Source: Motiliproteus coralliicola
GTDB lineage: Bacteria > Pseudomonadota > Gammaproteobacteria > Pseudomonadales > Balneatricaceae
Assembly (NCBI RefSeq): GCF_003345655.1
Contig: NZ_QQOH01000005.1
Location: forward strand, 1 to 64,000
DNA length: 64,000 bases
Direction of reading: 5' to 3'
Shown: positions 30,592 to 39,371 of the stretch, piece after piece
How positions within the stretch are numbered: the stretch's first letter is position 1
Layout: each line of letters begins with the position of its first letter
Made by a program: the position numbers and the translations under genes
Notes under the pieces: generated by a model
What the model was told of the DNA's origin: nothing
Databases searched by the model: none
What the model saw: only the letters and a program-made list of their open reading frames with translations

Positions 30592-32355
30592 ATGAGCGAG
30601 ATCCATTACCCTTTCAGCGCCGTGGTTGGGCAGCCGTCGTTCAAGCTGGCACTGGTGTTGGCGGCGATCAACCCGCGTATCGGCGGCGTCGTCATTGGCG
30701 GACCCCGTGGTAGCGCCAAATCGACCCTGGCTCGCGGTATGGCCGACCTGCTGCCGACCCATCCTCCCTGCGAAGACGATGATGCGTCGGCCTCGCTGCC
30801 GGCCGAATTCGTGACCCTGCCGTTGGGCGCCAGCGAAGAGATGCTGCTGGGGACGCTGGATCTACAGCAGGTGCTGCAAGACAAGACCGTCGCGTTTAAT
30901 CCCGGACTGCTCAGCCGCGCCCACGGTGGAGTCCTCTATGTTGACGAGGTCAATCTGCTGCCCGACAACCTGGTCGATCTGCTACTCGATGTGGCCGCTT
31001 CCGGGGTCAACCGGGTTGAGCGCGACGGCATCAGTCACAGCCATAAGGCGGAGTTCCTGCTGGTCGGGACGATGAACCCGGATGAGGGCGAACTGCGCCC
31101 GCAACTGCACGACCGTTTCGGGCTGTCGGTGCAGTTGAGTAATCAATATGCCGCCGCCGAGCGAGTAGAGATCGTACGCCAACGTGAAGCCTTTGAAGCC
31201 GATCCTGAGGGCTTCTGCCGCCGCTATCAGCCTCAGCAGCAGCAACTGATTGAGCAGATCCAGGCCGCCAGAACCCTTTTGCCCAAGGTCGGTTGCGAGG
31301 ACGAGCTGCGGCTGGCGATCGCCGAGCGCTGCGCCCAGGCCCAGGTCGACGGTCTGCGTGCCGATCTGGTCTGGTTCCGGGCGGCCTGCGCCCATGCGGC
31401 CTGGCAGGGGCGGGAACAGGTCGAACGTCAGGATCTGGATGCGGTGGAAGAGTTGGTGCTGGCCCATCGGCGCCGGGCCCAGGTTTCACCGCCTCCGAGT
31501 CCACAGCCGAATCAGCCGCCGCCGCCTTCCGGGCCTCAGGGTGGTGGTTTTAAACGACCCGACACTAGCCGCCGGGATCCAGAAACCGAAGCTGCCGGTG
31601 ACTGGGGCGCGATGTCGCCGCAGGCCCAGCAGCGACAGGCGATATCGGGAATGGCGCTGGATCATCTAAGCCCCGAAGCGAATTTCACCGGCACCGCCGT
31701 TGCTGGTCTGACCGATCGGGCGGGCAAGCGTCGCGGTGACCAAGCCGACGGCCGTCACCAAGGCGCGGAGCTCAGCAATCGTCCCGACTGGTTTGCCACC
31801 CTGGTTCAGCAGTTGGGCCAGTGGCCGCCCAAGGCGCTGCGCTGGAAAAAAGCCCAGCAGGGGCAGGCCGCACTGCATCTGGTGCTGCTGGACACCTCGG
31901 CGTCCACGCTGGCGCAGCAGCAGTTCGGTCGCGCCAAGGCGGTGCTGGGGCAGATCGCCGAGCGCGCCTACCTTGAGCGTGAGCAGCTGGCGGTGTTCGG
32001 TTTCGGCAACAACCGGGTCGACAACCTGCTCCCTCGGGTACGGGCGCCGAAAGAGCTGGATCACTGGCTCGATCAGCTCGAAGCCGGTGGCGGTACGCCG
32101 CTCTATCCGGCGCTACAGCAAGCGCAACAGTATCTGTCTCAGTTGCAGCGACGCAGTCCCGGATTGCAGTTATGCAGCTATATCCTGACCGACGGTCGCA
32201 GCCGTGCTGAGCTGCAAAGTCTGCAACTGCCGGGCAAAACGGTCTGGATCGACACCGAGGCCGGTGCCGTCAAACGCGGTCGTGGTCGGCGATTGGCGCA
32301 GCAGCTGGGGGCCGATTACTGGTCCCTGGAACAATTAACCAGCCCAGCGGGTTAA
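30592..32355 (+). CDS. ChlI-ChlD fusion, AAA and vWA subunit of cobaltochelatase
   Basis: The 587-residue protein combines an AAA ATPase like magnesium chelatase subunit I (Walker A GGPRGSAKST near 36, Walker B GVLYVDEVNLL near 110) with a proline-rich linker (about 300-320) and a C-terminal vWA domain with the metal site DTSAS at 434. Such ChlI/ChlD-like proteins serve CobN where CobS and CobT are missing, and cobN lies downstream in the same cluster. The start at 30592 is chosen because family homology begins at once (HYPFSAVVGQ). Confidence 0.9.
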   Translation: MSEIHYPFSAVVGQPSFKLALVLAAINPRIGGVVIGGPRGSAKSTLARGMADLLPTHPPCEDDDASASLPAEFVTLPLGASEEMLLGTLDLQQVLQDKTVAFNPGLLSRAHGGVLYVDEVNLLPDNLVDLLLDVAASGVNRVERDGISHSHKAEFLLVGTMNPDEGELRPQLHDRFGLSVQLSNQYAAAERVEIVRQREAFEADPEGFCRRYQPQQQQLIEQIQAARTLLPKVGCEDELRLAIAERCAQAQVDGLRADLVWFRAACAHAAWQGREQVERQDLDAVEELVLAHRRRAQVSPPPSPQPNQPPPPSGPQGGGFKRPDTSRRDPETEAAGDWGAMSPQAQQRQAISGMALDHLSPEANFTGTAVAGLTDRAGKRRGDQADGRHQGAELSNRPDWFATLVQQLGQWPPKALRWKKAQQGQAALHLVLLDTSASTLAQQQFGRAKAVLGQIAERAYLEREQLAVFGFGNNRVDNLLPRVRAPKELDHWLDQLEAGGGTPLYPALQQAQQYLSQLQRRSPGLQLCSYILTDGRSRAELQSLQLPGKTVWIDTEAGAVKRGRGRRLAQQLGADYWSLEQLTSPAG

Positions 32356-32371
32356 CAACGCGGAGAAAACC

Positions 32372-32989
32372 ATGGCGGACGCTAAACCAGAGACTAAGCC
32401 GAAGAAAACCCATCAGGAGCGGATGGCGCGCAAGAAACAGGTGATCGATGAGCGGATCGCCAAGGCCACCGAGGAGCGGGGAGTACTGATCCTGCTCAAG
32501 GGTAACGGCAAGGGCAAAAGCAGCTCGGCCTTCGGCACCATGGCCCGTTGTGTCGGCCATGGCCAGAAAGCCGCGGTGATCCAGTTTATCAAGGGCCGTA
32601 CCGAGACCGGTGAGTTCAAACTGTTCAAAGATCATCCGCAGATCGATTGGCATGTGATGGGCCACGGTTTCACCTGGGAGACCCAGGATAAAACTCAGGA
32701 TATCGCCGCAGCCGAGAAGGCCTGGGCGCAGGCCGAACAGTTGCTGCAGGATGACAGCCTCGACATGCTGGTTTTCGATGAGATGGCCTACATGTTCAAG
32801 TACCGCTACCTCGAGCTGGAACCGGTGCTGAAGGCACTGCAGAACCGCCCAAAAAATCAGCATGTGATCATTACCGGTCGGGTCATGCCCGAAGGGCTGC
32901 TGGAGATCGCCGATACCATCAGCGATATCCGCGACGAGCGGCATGCATTCCGGCTGGGGGTTAAGGCCCAGGCCGGCATTGAGTTCTAA
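32372..32989 (+). CDS. cobO: Cob(I)yrinic acid a,c-diamide adenosyltransferase
   Basis: The 205-residue product is a CobO/BtuR-type corrinoid adenosyltransferase, with the ATP-binding loop LLKGNGKGKSSSAFG near 42, IQFIKGRTETGEF near 70 and MLVFDEMAYMFKYRYL near 132. It adds the 5'-deoxyadenosyl group to cobalt. A basic, disordered N terminus of about 30 residues is usual for this group. It sits between the chelatase subunit and cobB. Confidence 0.95.
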   Translation: MADAKPETKPKKTHQERMARKKQVIDERIAKATEERGVLILLKGNGKGKSSSAFGTMARCVGHGQKAAVIQFIKGRTETGEFKLFKDHPQIDWHVMGHGFTWETQDKTQDIAAAEKAWAQAEQLLQDDSLDMLVFDEMAYMFKYRYLELEPVLKALQNRPKNQHVIITGRVMPEGLLEIADTISDIRDERHAFRLGVKAQAGIEF

Positions 32990-33005
32990 TTAATAAATTC
33001 AGATA

Positions 33006-34397
33006 TTGATTAATCAGGATTTAGATTTGAAAGATCAAAATAGCGAAGTGGCCCGCTGTCCGGCGCTGTTTCTGTCGGCTCCCAGCTCCGGTGAAGGCAA
33101 AACCACCTTTACCGCCGCGCTGGCCCGGTACTTTCGTCAGCAGGGTAAGGTGGTTCGGGTCTTCAAGACCGGGCCGGATTACCTCGATCCGCAGATTCTG
33201 GCCCAGGCGTCGGGCCAGGACGTGGAGCAGCTTGACCTGTGGATGGCCGGCGAAGCCTATTGCCGACAGAAACTGTACGAGGCTGCCTGCGAAGCCGATC
33301 TGATCCTGGTCGAAGGGGCGATGGGGATGTTCGACGGCGATCCCTCCAGCGCCGATCTGGCCGCCCGCTTCAATATCCCGGTGGCGGTGCTGATGGATGT
33401 GAAGGGCATGGCCCAGACCGCGGCGGCGTTGGCGACCGGAATGGCCAACTACCGGGACGATGTTCAGGTGGCCGGGTTGATTGCCAACAACTGTTCCACC
33501 GCCCGCCATGCCGAGCTGATCCGTGATGCCTTACCCGCCTCGGTACCGCTGTTGGCGGTGCTGGCCAAGGATCCGGAAGTGAAACTGCCGGAGCGTCATC
33601 TGGGCCTGGTTCAGGCCGCCGAGGTGCGCGACGAGCTGGAGCTGCGCTTCAACAACGGCGCCCGCTGGGTGGCTGAAGGGGCGTTGGGGCCGAATCCGAT
33701 TACCGAGCTGCCGCAGCCGGTTGAGTTCCATCCCACCGAACTGCCGCCGGTGCCGAAACTGCTGCCGGGCAAGCGCGTTGCCATCGCTCGGGATGCGGCG
33801 TTCAGCTTTATCTACGATGCCAACCTGCATCTGCTCGAACAGCTCGGTGCCAGTTATGAGTTTTTCTCGCCGCTGCACGACAGCGAGCTGCCGCAAGCTG
33901 ATGCGCTCTGGTTGCCCGGTGGTTACCCGGAGCTACATGCCGAGGCGCTGGCGGCCAACGTGGCGATCAAACAACAGATCCGCGACTTTCATGCCGCCGG
34001 CAAGCCGATCCTGGCCGAGTGTGGTGGCTTGCTCTACAGCCTCGAGGATCTGACCGACCTGAACGACCAGTGTCACCCGATGCTGGGCATTATCAGGGGT
34101 CATGGAGCGATGCGTGGCAAGCGCGGTTGTCAGGGGATGCAGACCGCGATGCTGCCCGAGGGAGAGGTACAGGCTCACGCCCATCACCGCTCCCGTAGCG
34201 CCGACACACCGGAGCCGATCGGCCATGGCCGCCGCCAGCGCCACAGCGCTCCCGGCGAGGCGATCTATCGGGTTGGCGGCTTGACCGCGACCTACCTGCA
34301 CCTGTTCTTCGCTTCCAATCCCGAAGCGGTGGCGGCGATGCTGTCCGAGCCGGTCGCCTGCGGCGAAGCGCTGACACCGGAAAGCAAGGTTAGCTAG
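33006..34397 (+). CDS. cobB: Cobyrinate/hydrogenobyrinate a,c-diamide synthase
   Basis: The product has 463 residues from a TTG at 33006. A second TTG at 33027 has AGGAT six bases upstream and may be the true start. The N-terminal dethiobiotin-synthetase-like domain has the P-loop SAPSSGEGKTT near 25; the C-terminal glutaminase-like domain has LWLPGGYPELHAEAL and the catalytic cysteine in PILAECGGLLY near 341. It amidates side chains a and c. In early-cobalt pathways this enzyme is called CbiA. It is followed by an unusual structured gap. Confidence 0.93.
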   Translation: MINQDLDLKDQNSEVARCPALFLSAPSSGEGKTTFTAALARYFRQQGKVVRVFKTGPDYLDPQILAQASGQDVEQLDLWMAGEAYCRQKLYEAACEADLILVEGAMGMFDGDPSSADLAARFNIPVAVLMDVKGMAQTAAALATGMANYRDDVQVAGLIANNCSTARHAELIRDALPASVPLLAVLAKDPEVKLPERHLGLVQAAEVRDELELRFNNGARWVAEGALGPNPITELPQPVEFHPTELPPVPKLLPGKRVAIARDAAFSFIYDANLHLLEQLGASYEFFSPLHDSELPQADALWLPGGYPELHAEALAANVAIKQQIRDFHAAGKPILAECGGLLYSLEDLTDLNDQCHPMLGIIRGHGAMRGKRGCQGMQTAMLPEGEVQAHAHHRSRSADTPEPIGHGRRQRHSAPGEAIYRVGGLTATYLHLFFASNPEAVAAMLSEPVACGEALTPESKVS

Positions 34398-34627
34398 GGG
34401 CTATTAGTCGTTGGAAGGTTGGGCGCGTTGTCGGCTGTTTTCAGGCTGGGCAAGGCAAGAGGAGAGATGTTTGGTGATTCCAAATGAACGACGAATAATG
34501 CGGCACAGCCTGAAAACAGGCACAACCCGGAGGGACAGTTCCGTGCAGGAACAAGATCTTGCTCTCAGTCTGGCTTTTCCGTCACATGGCGGCTGGCGCG
34601 CCAAGCTTCTAAAGGCTGGTAGCCCCT
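34396..34627. other. Structured gap between cobB and cbiD
   Basis: This 231-base gap is far longer than others in the cluster and rich in symmetry. CTGTTTTCAGGCTG (34435-34448) and its exact complement (34506-34519) form a 14-base perfect inverted repeat around 57 bases, extended by TTGT/ACAA outside. AGGGGCTA (34396-34403) and TAGCCCCT (34620-34627) frame the whole gap. Inside are GTTCC-GTGCA-GGAAC (34538-34552), the palindrome CAAGATCTTG (34552-34561) and TGGCGCGCCA (34594-34603). No cobalamin riboswitch core is visible. It may be an inserted palindromic element or an RNA leader of cbiD. Confidence 0.6.
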
Positions 34628-34628
34628 G

Positions 34629-35777
34629 ATGTGGCCCGAGAGCAGCGAATCACCCCAACCGCTTAGAAGTGGGCTGACCACCGGCAGCTGTGCGACCGCC
34701 TGCTGTGTCGCAGCGGCGCAGGCGCTGCTGGCGGGTCGGCAACCGCAGCGGGTGGAGATTTCGCTGCCGCGAGGCCAGCAGGTGGAGCTGAGTATCGAGG
34801 GCTATCAGCCGCTGGATGGGCACCCTGACAAGGCCTTCAGGGCGATCCGTACTGCCACGATCAAGGATGCCGGCGATGATCCGGACGTGACCCACGGCGC
34901 GACGGTTTACGTCGAGCTTCGACTGACCGACGAGCCCGGGGTCAAATTTAAACCGGCCGCCGGAGTCGGCACTGTGACCCGGACCGGGCTGGTGCTACCG
35001 GTGGGTGAGCCGGCGATCAATCCGGTACCGCGTCAGATGATGAGCGAACACCTGCTTCGGGCCGCCGATGTGTATGGCTTCGACGGCGGCTTTGAGGTGT
35101 CGGTTGGGGTTGAGCAGGGCGAGCAGATCGCGCTGAAGACCATGAACCCACGACTGGGTATCGTCGGCGGCCTATCGATTCTGGGAACCACCGGGATCGT
35201 GCGGCCCTATTCCTGCGCCGCCTATATCGCCTCGATCCGTCAGGGCGTCGATGTGGCGCGTAGTAACGGTTTGGACCACTTGGCGGCGACCACTGGCAGC
35301 AGCAGTGAGCGGGCGATTCGGAATCACTATGGCCTGACCGAGATGGCGCTGATCGAGATGGGAGATTTTGTCGGCGCGCTGCTCAAACACCTGAACAAGG
35401 CACCGGTGGCGCGACTGAGCCTGTGCGGCGGATTCGGCAAGATCGGCAAGCTGGCCAACGGCCACCTGGACCTGAACAGCCGCGCCAGCGCGGTGGACTT
35501 CGAGCAACTGGCCCGACTGGCACTGCGGGCCGGGGCCGATGAAGCGCTGGTCGGACAGGTGAAGAGTGCCAACACCAGCATCGAGGCGTTGAACCTGTGC
35601 CTACAGGCGAATATCGATCTGGCGACCGAGGTCTGCACCGATGCGCTGAACCAGGCGCAGGCGGTGCTGGCCAAGCGCCAACCCCAGCTCGCGCTGGAAG
35701 TGTGGGCGATCGACCGGAAGGGACACTTTGTCGGCCATGCCCGGAGTGATAACTGGCAAGCCGGTCAAAAGAATTAA
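34629..35777 (+). CDS. cbiD: Cobalt-precorrin-5B (C1)-methyltransferase
   Basis: The 382-residue product has the CbiD signatures RSGLTTGSCATACC near 13, FKPAAGVGTVTRTGL near 106, PYSCAAYIASI near 195 and CGGFGKIGKLANGHLDL near 262. CbiD methylates C1 and belongs to the oxygen-independent pathway, where ring contraction happens with cobalt already bound. It begins two bases after the structured gap. Confidence 0.95.
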   Translation: MWPESSESPQPLRSGLTTGSCATACCVAAAQALLAGRQPQRVEISLPRGQQVELSIEGYQPLDGHPDKAFRAIRTATIKDAGDDPDVTHGATVYVELRLTDEPGVKFKPAAGVGTVTRTGLVLPVGEPAINPVPRQMMSEHLLRAADVYGFDGGFEVSVGVEQGEQIALKTMNPRLGIVGGLSILGTTGIVRPYSCAAYIASIRQGVDVARSNGLDHLAATTGSSSERAIRNHYGLTEMALIEMGDFVGALLKHLNKAPVARLSLCGGFGKIGKLANGHLDLNSRASAVDFEQLARLALRAGADEALVGQVKSANTSIEALNLCLQANIDLATEVCTDALNQAQAVLAKRQPQLALEVWAIDRKGHFVGHARSDNWQAGQKN

Positions 35778-35791
35778 GTGAAGAGAAGTCC

Positions 35792-36646
35792 GTGGAAAAA
35801 GATCAGCCAATGACGAGCGAAACTAAGCCCGCACAGCCGCGAAAGCCGGCTCAACCGAGAAGAGTATTGCTGCTCGGCGGCACCGCCGATGCCCGCAAAG
35901 TGGTTGGACTGCTTGACCAGGCAGGGGTGATGTCGCAGTTAGCGCTGACTTACAGCGTCGCCGGCTTAGTCCGTCGACCCAAACTCGATTGCGAGATCCT
36001 CAGCGGCGGCTTTACACCGCACGGTGGACTGGCGCAGTACTGCCGTGATCAGGGGATCGAGTTGATTCTGGATGTGACCCACCCCTACGCGTTGCAGATG
36101 AGCAGCAAAGCGGCCGAGGTGGCCGAACAGCTGGCTATTCCACTGGCGCGATTTCATCGTCCGGCCTGGCAACAGCAAGCGGGTGATCGCTGGTGCTGCT
36201 TTGACGATTGGGCGCCGCTTTGGCAGCGGGTCGCCGATTACCAGTCGGTGCTGCTGACGGTGGGCCAGGTGGAACTGTCGACGCTAGAGCAACTGCAGCG
36301 CCAGAATCCGGTCCAGCGTTTGATTCTTCGCACCGCAGCAGCGCCAAAATTCGAGCTGCCGGAGGGTGTTGAATGGATCAAAGCGATCGGTCCGTTCGCA
36401 CTTGAGGATGAGCTGGCGCTGTTGCGGCAGTATCGGATCGATCTGCTGGTGAGTAAAAACAGCGGTGGGGACTCCACCCAGGCCAAGCTCGATGCGGCCC
36501 GCGAACTCGGCATTGAGGTGTTGATGCTGCAGCGCCCGGCGCTGCCGACGCTGGCGAACCAGTTCGATACCCCGCAGGCCTGTGCCGATTGGATCTGCCG
36601 TCGACTCGCTTTATCGCAACCGCCTGCTGAGCAGGAATCCCTATGA
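35792..36646 (+). CDS. cbiJ: Precorrin-6A/cobalt-precorrin-6A reductase
   Basis: The 284-residue product begins at a GTG (35792) preceded by AAGAGAAG; an ATG at 35810 is an alternative. The nucleotide loop is LLLGGTADARKV near 27, and the family motifs DVTHPYALQMS near 92 and LLVSKNSGGDSTQAKLDAAR near 225 are clear. It is the NADPH-dependent reductase (CobK or CbiJ depending on pathway). It overlaps cobH by four bases. Confidence 0.93.
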   Translation: MEKDQPMTSETKPAQPRKPAQPRRVLLLGGTADARKVVGLLDQAGVMSQLALTYSVAGLVRRPKLDCEILSGGFTPHGGLAQYCRDQGIELILDVTHPYALQMSSKAAEVAEQLAIPLARFHRPAWQQQAGDRWCCFDDWAPLWQRVADYQSVLLTVGQVELSTLEQLQRQNPVQRLILRTAAAPKFELPEGVEWIKAIGPFALEDELALLRQYRIDLLVSKNSGGDSTQAKLDAARELGIEVLMLQRPALPTLANQFDTPQACADWICRRLALSQPPAEQESL

Positions 36647-37284
36647 AGTACGACTACGAACTCGATCCCCGGCGGATCGAACAGCAAAGTTTTGAGCAGA
36701 TCCGCCGGCTCTGCGAGTTGGATGGTTTTGACCGCGAACAGCAGCAGGTGGTGATGCGGGTGGTTCACAGTCTCGGGATGCCGAGATTGGCCGAGCAGGT
36801 CCGCTTCAGTGCCGAATCCTGTGCGGCCGGTCGCCAGGCGTTGGCGGCGGGTGCGCCGATCCTATGCGATGTGGAGATGGTCAAGCAGGGTGTCACCAAA
36901 CGGATGGTTGAAGCCGAGCCGCTGTGCTTCCTAAACGATCCGCGTAGCGCCGAGCTGGCCAAGTCCCGTGGTGAGACCCGTTCGATGGCGGCGCTGGAGT
37001 TCTGGAAACCACTATTGGGTGGCAGCGTGGTGTTGATCGGCAATGCCCCCACGGCACTGTTCCGATTGCTGGAACTGATCGAGGCTGGCGCCGACAAACC
37101 GGCGCTGGTGATCGGTATGCCGGTGGGTTTTGTCGGTGCCGCCGAGTCGAAACAGGCGCTGTGGGAGCAGCACCAGCGACTGGGACTTGAATGCATCACC
37201 CTGCTGGGGCGCGAAGGTGGCAGCGCCGTGACCGCCGCCAGCTGCAACGCACTGCTGCGTTGTAATCACGATGAATGGTATTGA
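36643..37284 (+). CDS. cobH: Precorrin-8X methylmutase
   Basis: The 213-residue product is CobH/CbiC, which moves the methyl group from C11 to C12. Seen are the catalytic-histidine region VVMRVVHSLGMPRLAEQVRF near 36, CDVEMVKQGVTKR near 80, and GNAPTALFRLLEL near 132 with VIGMPVGFVGAAESK near 150. The gene overlaps its upstream neighbour by four bases and ends 31 bases before the likely cobL start. Confidence 0.95.
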   Translation: MKYDYELDPRRIEQQSFEQIRRLCELDGFDREQQQVVMRVVHSLGMPRLAEQVRFSAESCAAGRQALAAGAPILCDVEMVKQGVTKRMVEAEPLCFLNDPRSAELAKSRGETRSMAALEFWKPLLGGSVVLIGNAPTALFRLLELIEAGADKPALVIGMPVGFVGAAESKQALWEQHQRLGLECITLLGREGGSAVTAASCNALLRCNHDEWY

Positions 37285-37315
37285 GTTGAGCACCAACGAG
37301 AGCAAAGAAACGGAT

Positions 37316-38614
37316 ATGACGATGAACGAGTTGCCACAGCTGCATGTAATCGGACTGGGCATCGATGAAACGGCGCAACTGGCGCCGGATGCGATCGAGG
37401 CGCTGCAGCAGGCCGATCTGGTGGTGGGGTCACCGAGACAGTTGCAGACGGTGGCGGCCCACCGCGAGCCGCTATCCAAACAGCAGGTTCATGATTTCAA
37501 GGGGATCCCGGTACTGAAAAAGATTCTGCACAGCGGTGAGTACCGCCGTGTGGCGATTCTGGCTTCCGGTGATCCGCTCTATTACGGCATCGGCCGTTGG
37601 TGCCATAACAGCTTTCCGGCCGATCGGGTCACCAGCTACCCGGGCACCTCATCGATCCAGGGCGCCTGTCACCGCCTGGGACTGTCGCAACAGGATATCG
37701 AAGTGCTGAGCCTGCACGGCCGACCGGTGCAGAAGCTGCGCACCCGGCTGCGCCCCAATCAGCCACTGCTGATTCTGACCGACAAGCACAGTACGCCCTG
37801 GGCGCTGGCGCGGATCTGTCGCGATTGCGGTTTCGACCAGAGCCGCTTGACCGTCGTCGAGGCGTTGGGGTACCCGCAGGAGCAGGTGCGCTCGTTCAGC
37901 GTGGAACAGCTGATCGATGGGGACTACGGCTTCGATCCGCTGCACCTGACCCTGATCGAACCGGCCGGCGACGGCTGGCTGCCCCGTTTCCCGGGGATTG
38001 CCGATCATCATTTCATCACCGACGGCGACGAGCCGGGCAAGGGGATGATCAGCAAGCGTGAAGTGCGCCTGAGTATTCTGTCGCTGCTGCAACTGGCCAA
38101 GGGCGAGCGGGTCTGGGATATCGGTGCCGGCTGCGGCGGTGTCGCGGTGGAACTGGCCTACTGGCAGCCTGAGGCCGAGGTGGTGGCGATCGAGCAGCAT
38201 CCGCAACGACTCGATTGCCTGCGCCAAAACCGTGAGCGGTTCGGCGTGGTGGCCAACTTGGAGATTATCGAAGGCAGGGCCCCCGAGGCCCTCGAAGAGC
38301 TGGCCGTGCCGGACAAGGTGTTCGTCGGCGGCAGCGATGGCGAACTGGCACCGCTACTGGATCAACTGTGGCAGCGCTTGCCGGAGGGTGGTGTGCTGGT
38401 GGCCAGCGCGGTGACCGAGCCGACCCGGGCGATTCTGAGCCAGTTCAGCCAGAAGATGACAGCTCAGTTTGGAGATCGGGTGACCCAGGAATCGGTGCAG
38501 CTGGGGGTGGCTCGGGGTGAATCCCTGGCCGGTCAGCTGTGTTTTAAACCGAATCTGCCGGTGGTGCTGTTCCGGTTTCAGAAAACGGCCGGAGGCGAGC
38601 ATGGCTCCCGATAA
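37316..38614 (+). CDS. cobL: Precorrin-6Y C5,15-methyltransferase (CbiE-CbiT fusion)
   Basis: I place the start at 37316 (432 residues), since family homology begins at LHVIGLGIDE; an ATG at 37271 inside cobH is the alternative. Residues about 7-210 form the CbiE methyltransferase (ASGDPLYYGIGRW near 83, PGTSSIQGACHRLGLSQQD near 107). Residues about 235-415 form the CbiT part, with the S-adenosylmethionine motif VWDIGAGCGGVAVELA near 268. It methylates C5 and C15 and removes the acetate carboxyl group. Its end overlaps cobI by 14 bases. Confidence 0.94.
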   Translation: MTMNELPQLHVIGLGIDETAQLAPDAIEALQQADLVVGSPRQLQTVAAHREPLSKQQVHDFKGIPVLKKILHSGEYRRVAILASGDPLYYGIGRWCHNSFPADRVTSYPGTSSIQGACHRLGLSQQDIEVLSLHGRPVQKLRTRLRPNQPLLILTDKHSTPWALARICRDCGFDQSRLTVVEALGYPQEQVRSFSVEQLIDGDYGFDPLHLTLIEPAGDGWLPRFPGIADHHFITDGDEPGKGMISKREVRLSILSLLQLAKGERVWDIGAGCGGVAVELAYWQPEAEVVAIEQHPQRLDCLRQNRERFGVVANLEIIEGRAPEALEELAVPDKVFVGGSDGELAPLLDQLWQRLPEGGVLVASAVTEPTRAILSQFSQKMTAQFGDRVTQESVQLGVARGESLAGQLCFKPNLPVVLFRFQKTAGGEHGSR

Positions 38615-39371
38615 GAAGCCGGGTTGTCTGTACGGCGTCGGTGTCGGCCCCGGTGATCCGGAGCTGCTGACGGTCAAAGCCTGGCGCTTGATCCGCGGCG
38701 CGGCGGTGCTGAGCTACCTGACCAACGAGCAGGGGAGTTCCCAGGCATTGACGATCGCTGCCGATGCGGTGGCCGAGGCCGGTCCGTTGCAGATTCAATT
38801 GCCGATTGCGGTGTCGATGCAGACCGAACGCAGAGAGATAAATCGGGCTTACGACCGGGGCGCCGAGCGGATCGCCGCCGAATTGTCTGCTGGACGGGAT
38901 GTGGTGTTCCTGTGCGAGGGAGACCCGCTGTTCTTCGGCTCATTCAGCTATCTGCTGGATCGGCTGCGGCAGCTGCTTGGAGACGAGCTGCGCTCCCAGG
39001 TGGTGCCGGGAATTTCATCGGTCAACGCCGCTGCCTCGGTATTGCAGCAACCGCTGCTGACCCAGCGTCAATCCTTTGCGGTGGTCAGCGGTCGCCATTC
39101 CGATGAGCAGATTCTGCAGGCACTGCGCGATCACGATGCGGTGGTGATCATGAAAGCCGGCCAGGCACGGCCACGAATCCTGCAACTGTTGGCACAATCC
39201 GGACGGCTCGATGATGCTCGCTATCTGGAATATATCGGCCGCGAGCAACAGCAACAGGTTGATGATGTGCGTCAGCTGGCTGACGAAGCCGGCCCCTACT
39301 TCTCGTTGTTCGTGGTGCTCGGCGGGATCGACCAAGGGTTGGTGGCTCCGTCGAGCAAGGAGCTGAATTGA
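38601..39371 (+). CDS. cobI: Precorrin-2 C20-methyltransferase
   Basis: The ATG at 38601 follows GGAGG and gives 256 residues, beginning with the motif LYGVGVGPGDPELLTVKA. CEGDPLFFGSFSYLLDRL near 111 and VPGISSVNAAASVL near 140 are typical of CobI/CbiL. A longer frame from 38517 only shadows cobL. Its TGA overlaps the ATG of cbiG by one base. Confidence 0.94.
   Translation: MAPDKKPGCLYGVGVGPGDPELLTVKAWRLIRGAAVLSYLTNEQGSSQALTIAADAVAEAGPLQIQLPIAVSMQTERREINRAYDRGAERIAAELSAGRDVVFLCEGDPLFFGSFSYLLDRLRQLLGDELRSQVVPGISSVNAAASVLQQPLLTQRQSFAVVSGRHSDEQILQALRDHDAVVIMKAGQARPRILQLLAQSGRLDDARYLEYIGREQQQQVDDVRQLADEAGPYFSLFVVLGGIDQGLVAPSSKELN

Noticed and set aside
34398-34628. A second cobalamin riboswitch before cbiD
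   Set aside because: The B12 box and the GCCCCCGC core are absent. The region is structured but not of this class.
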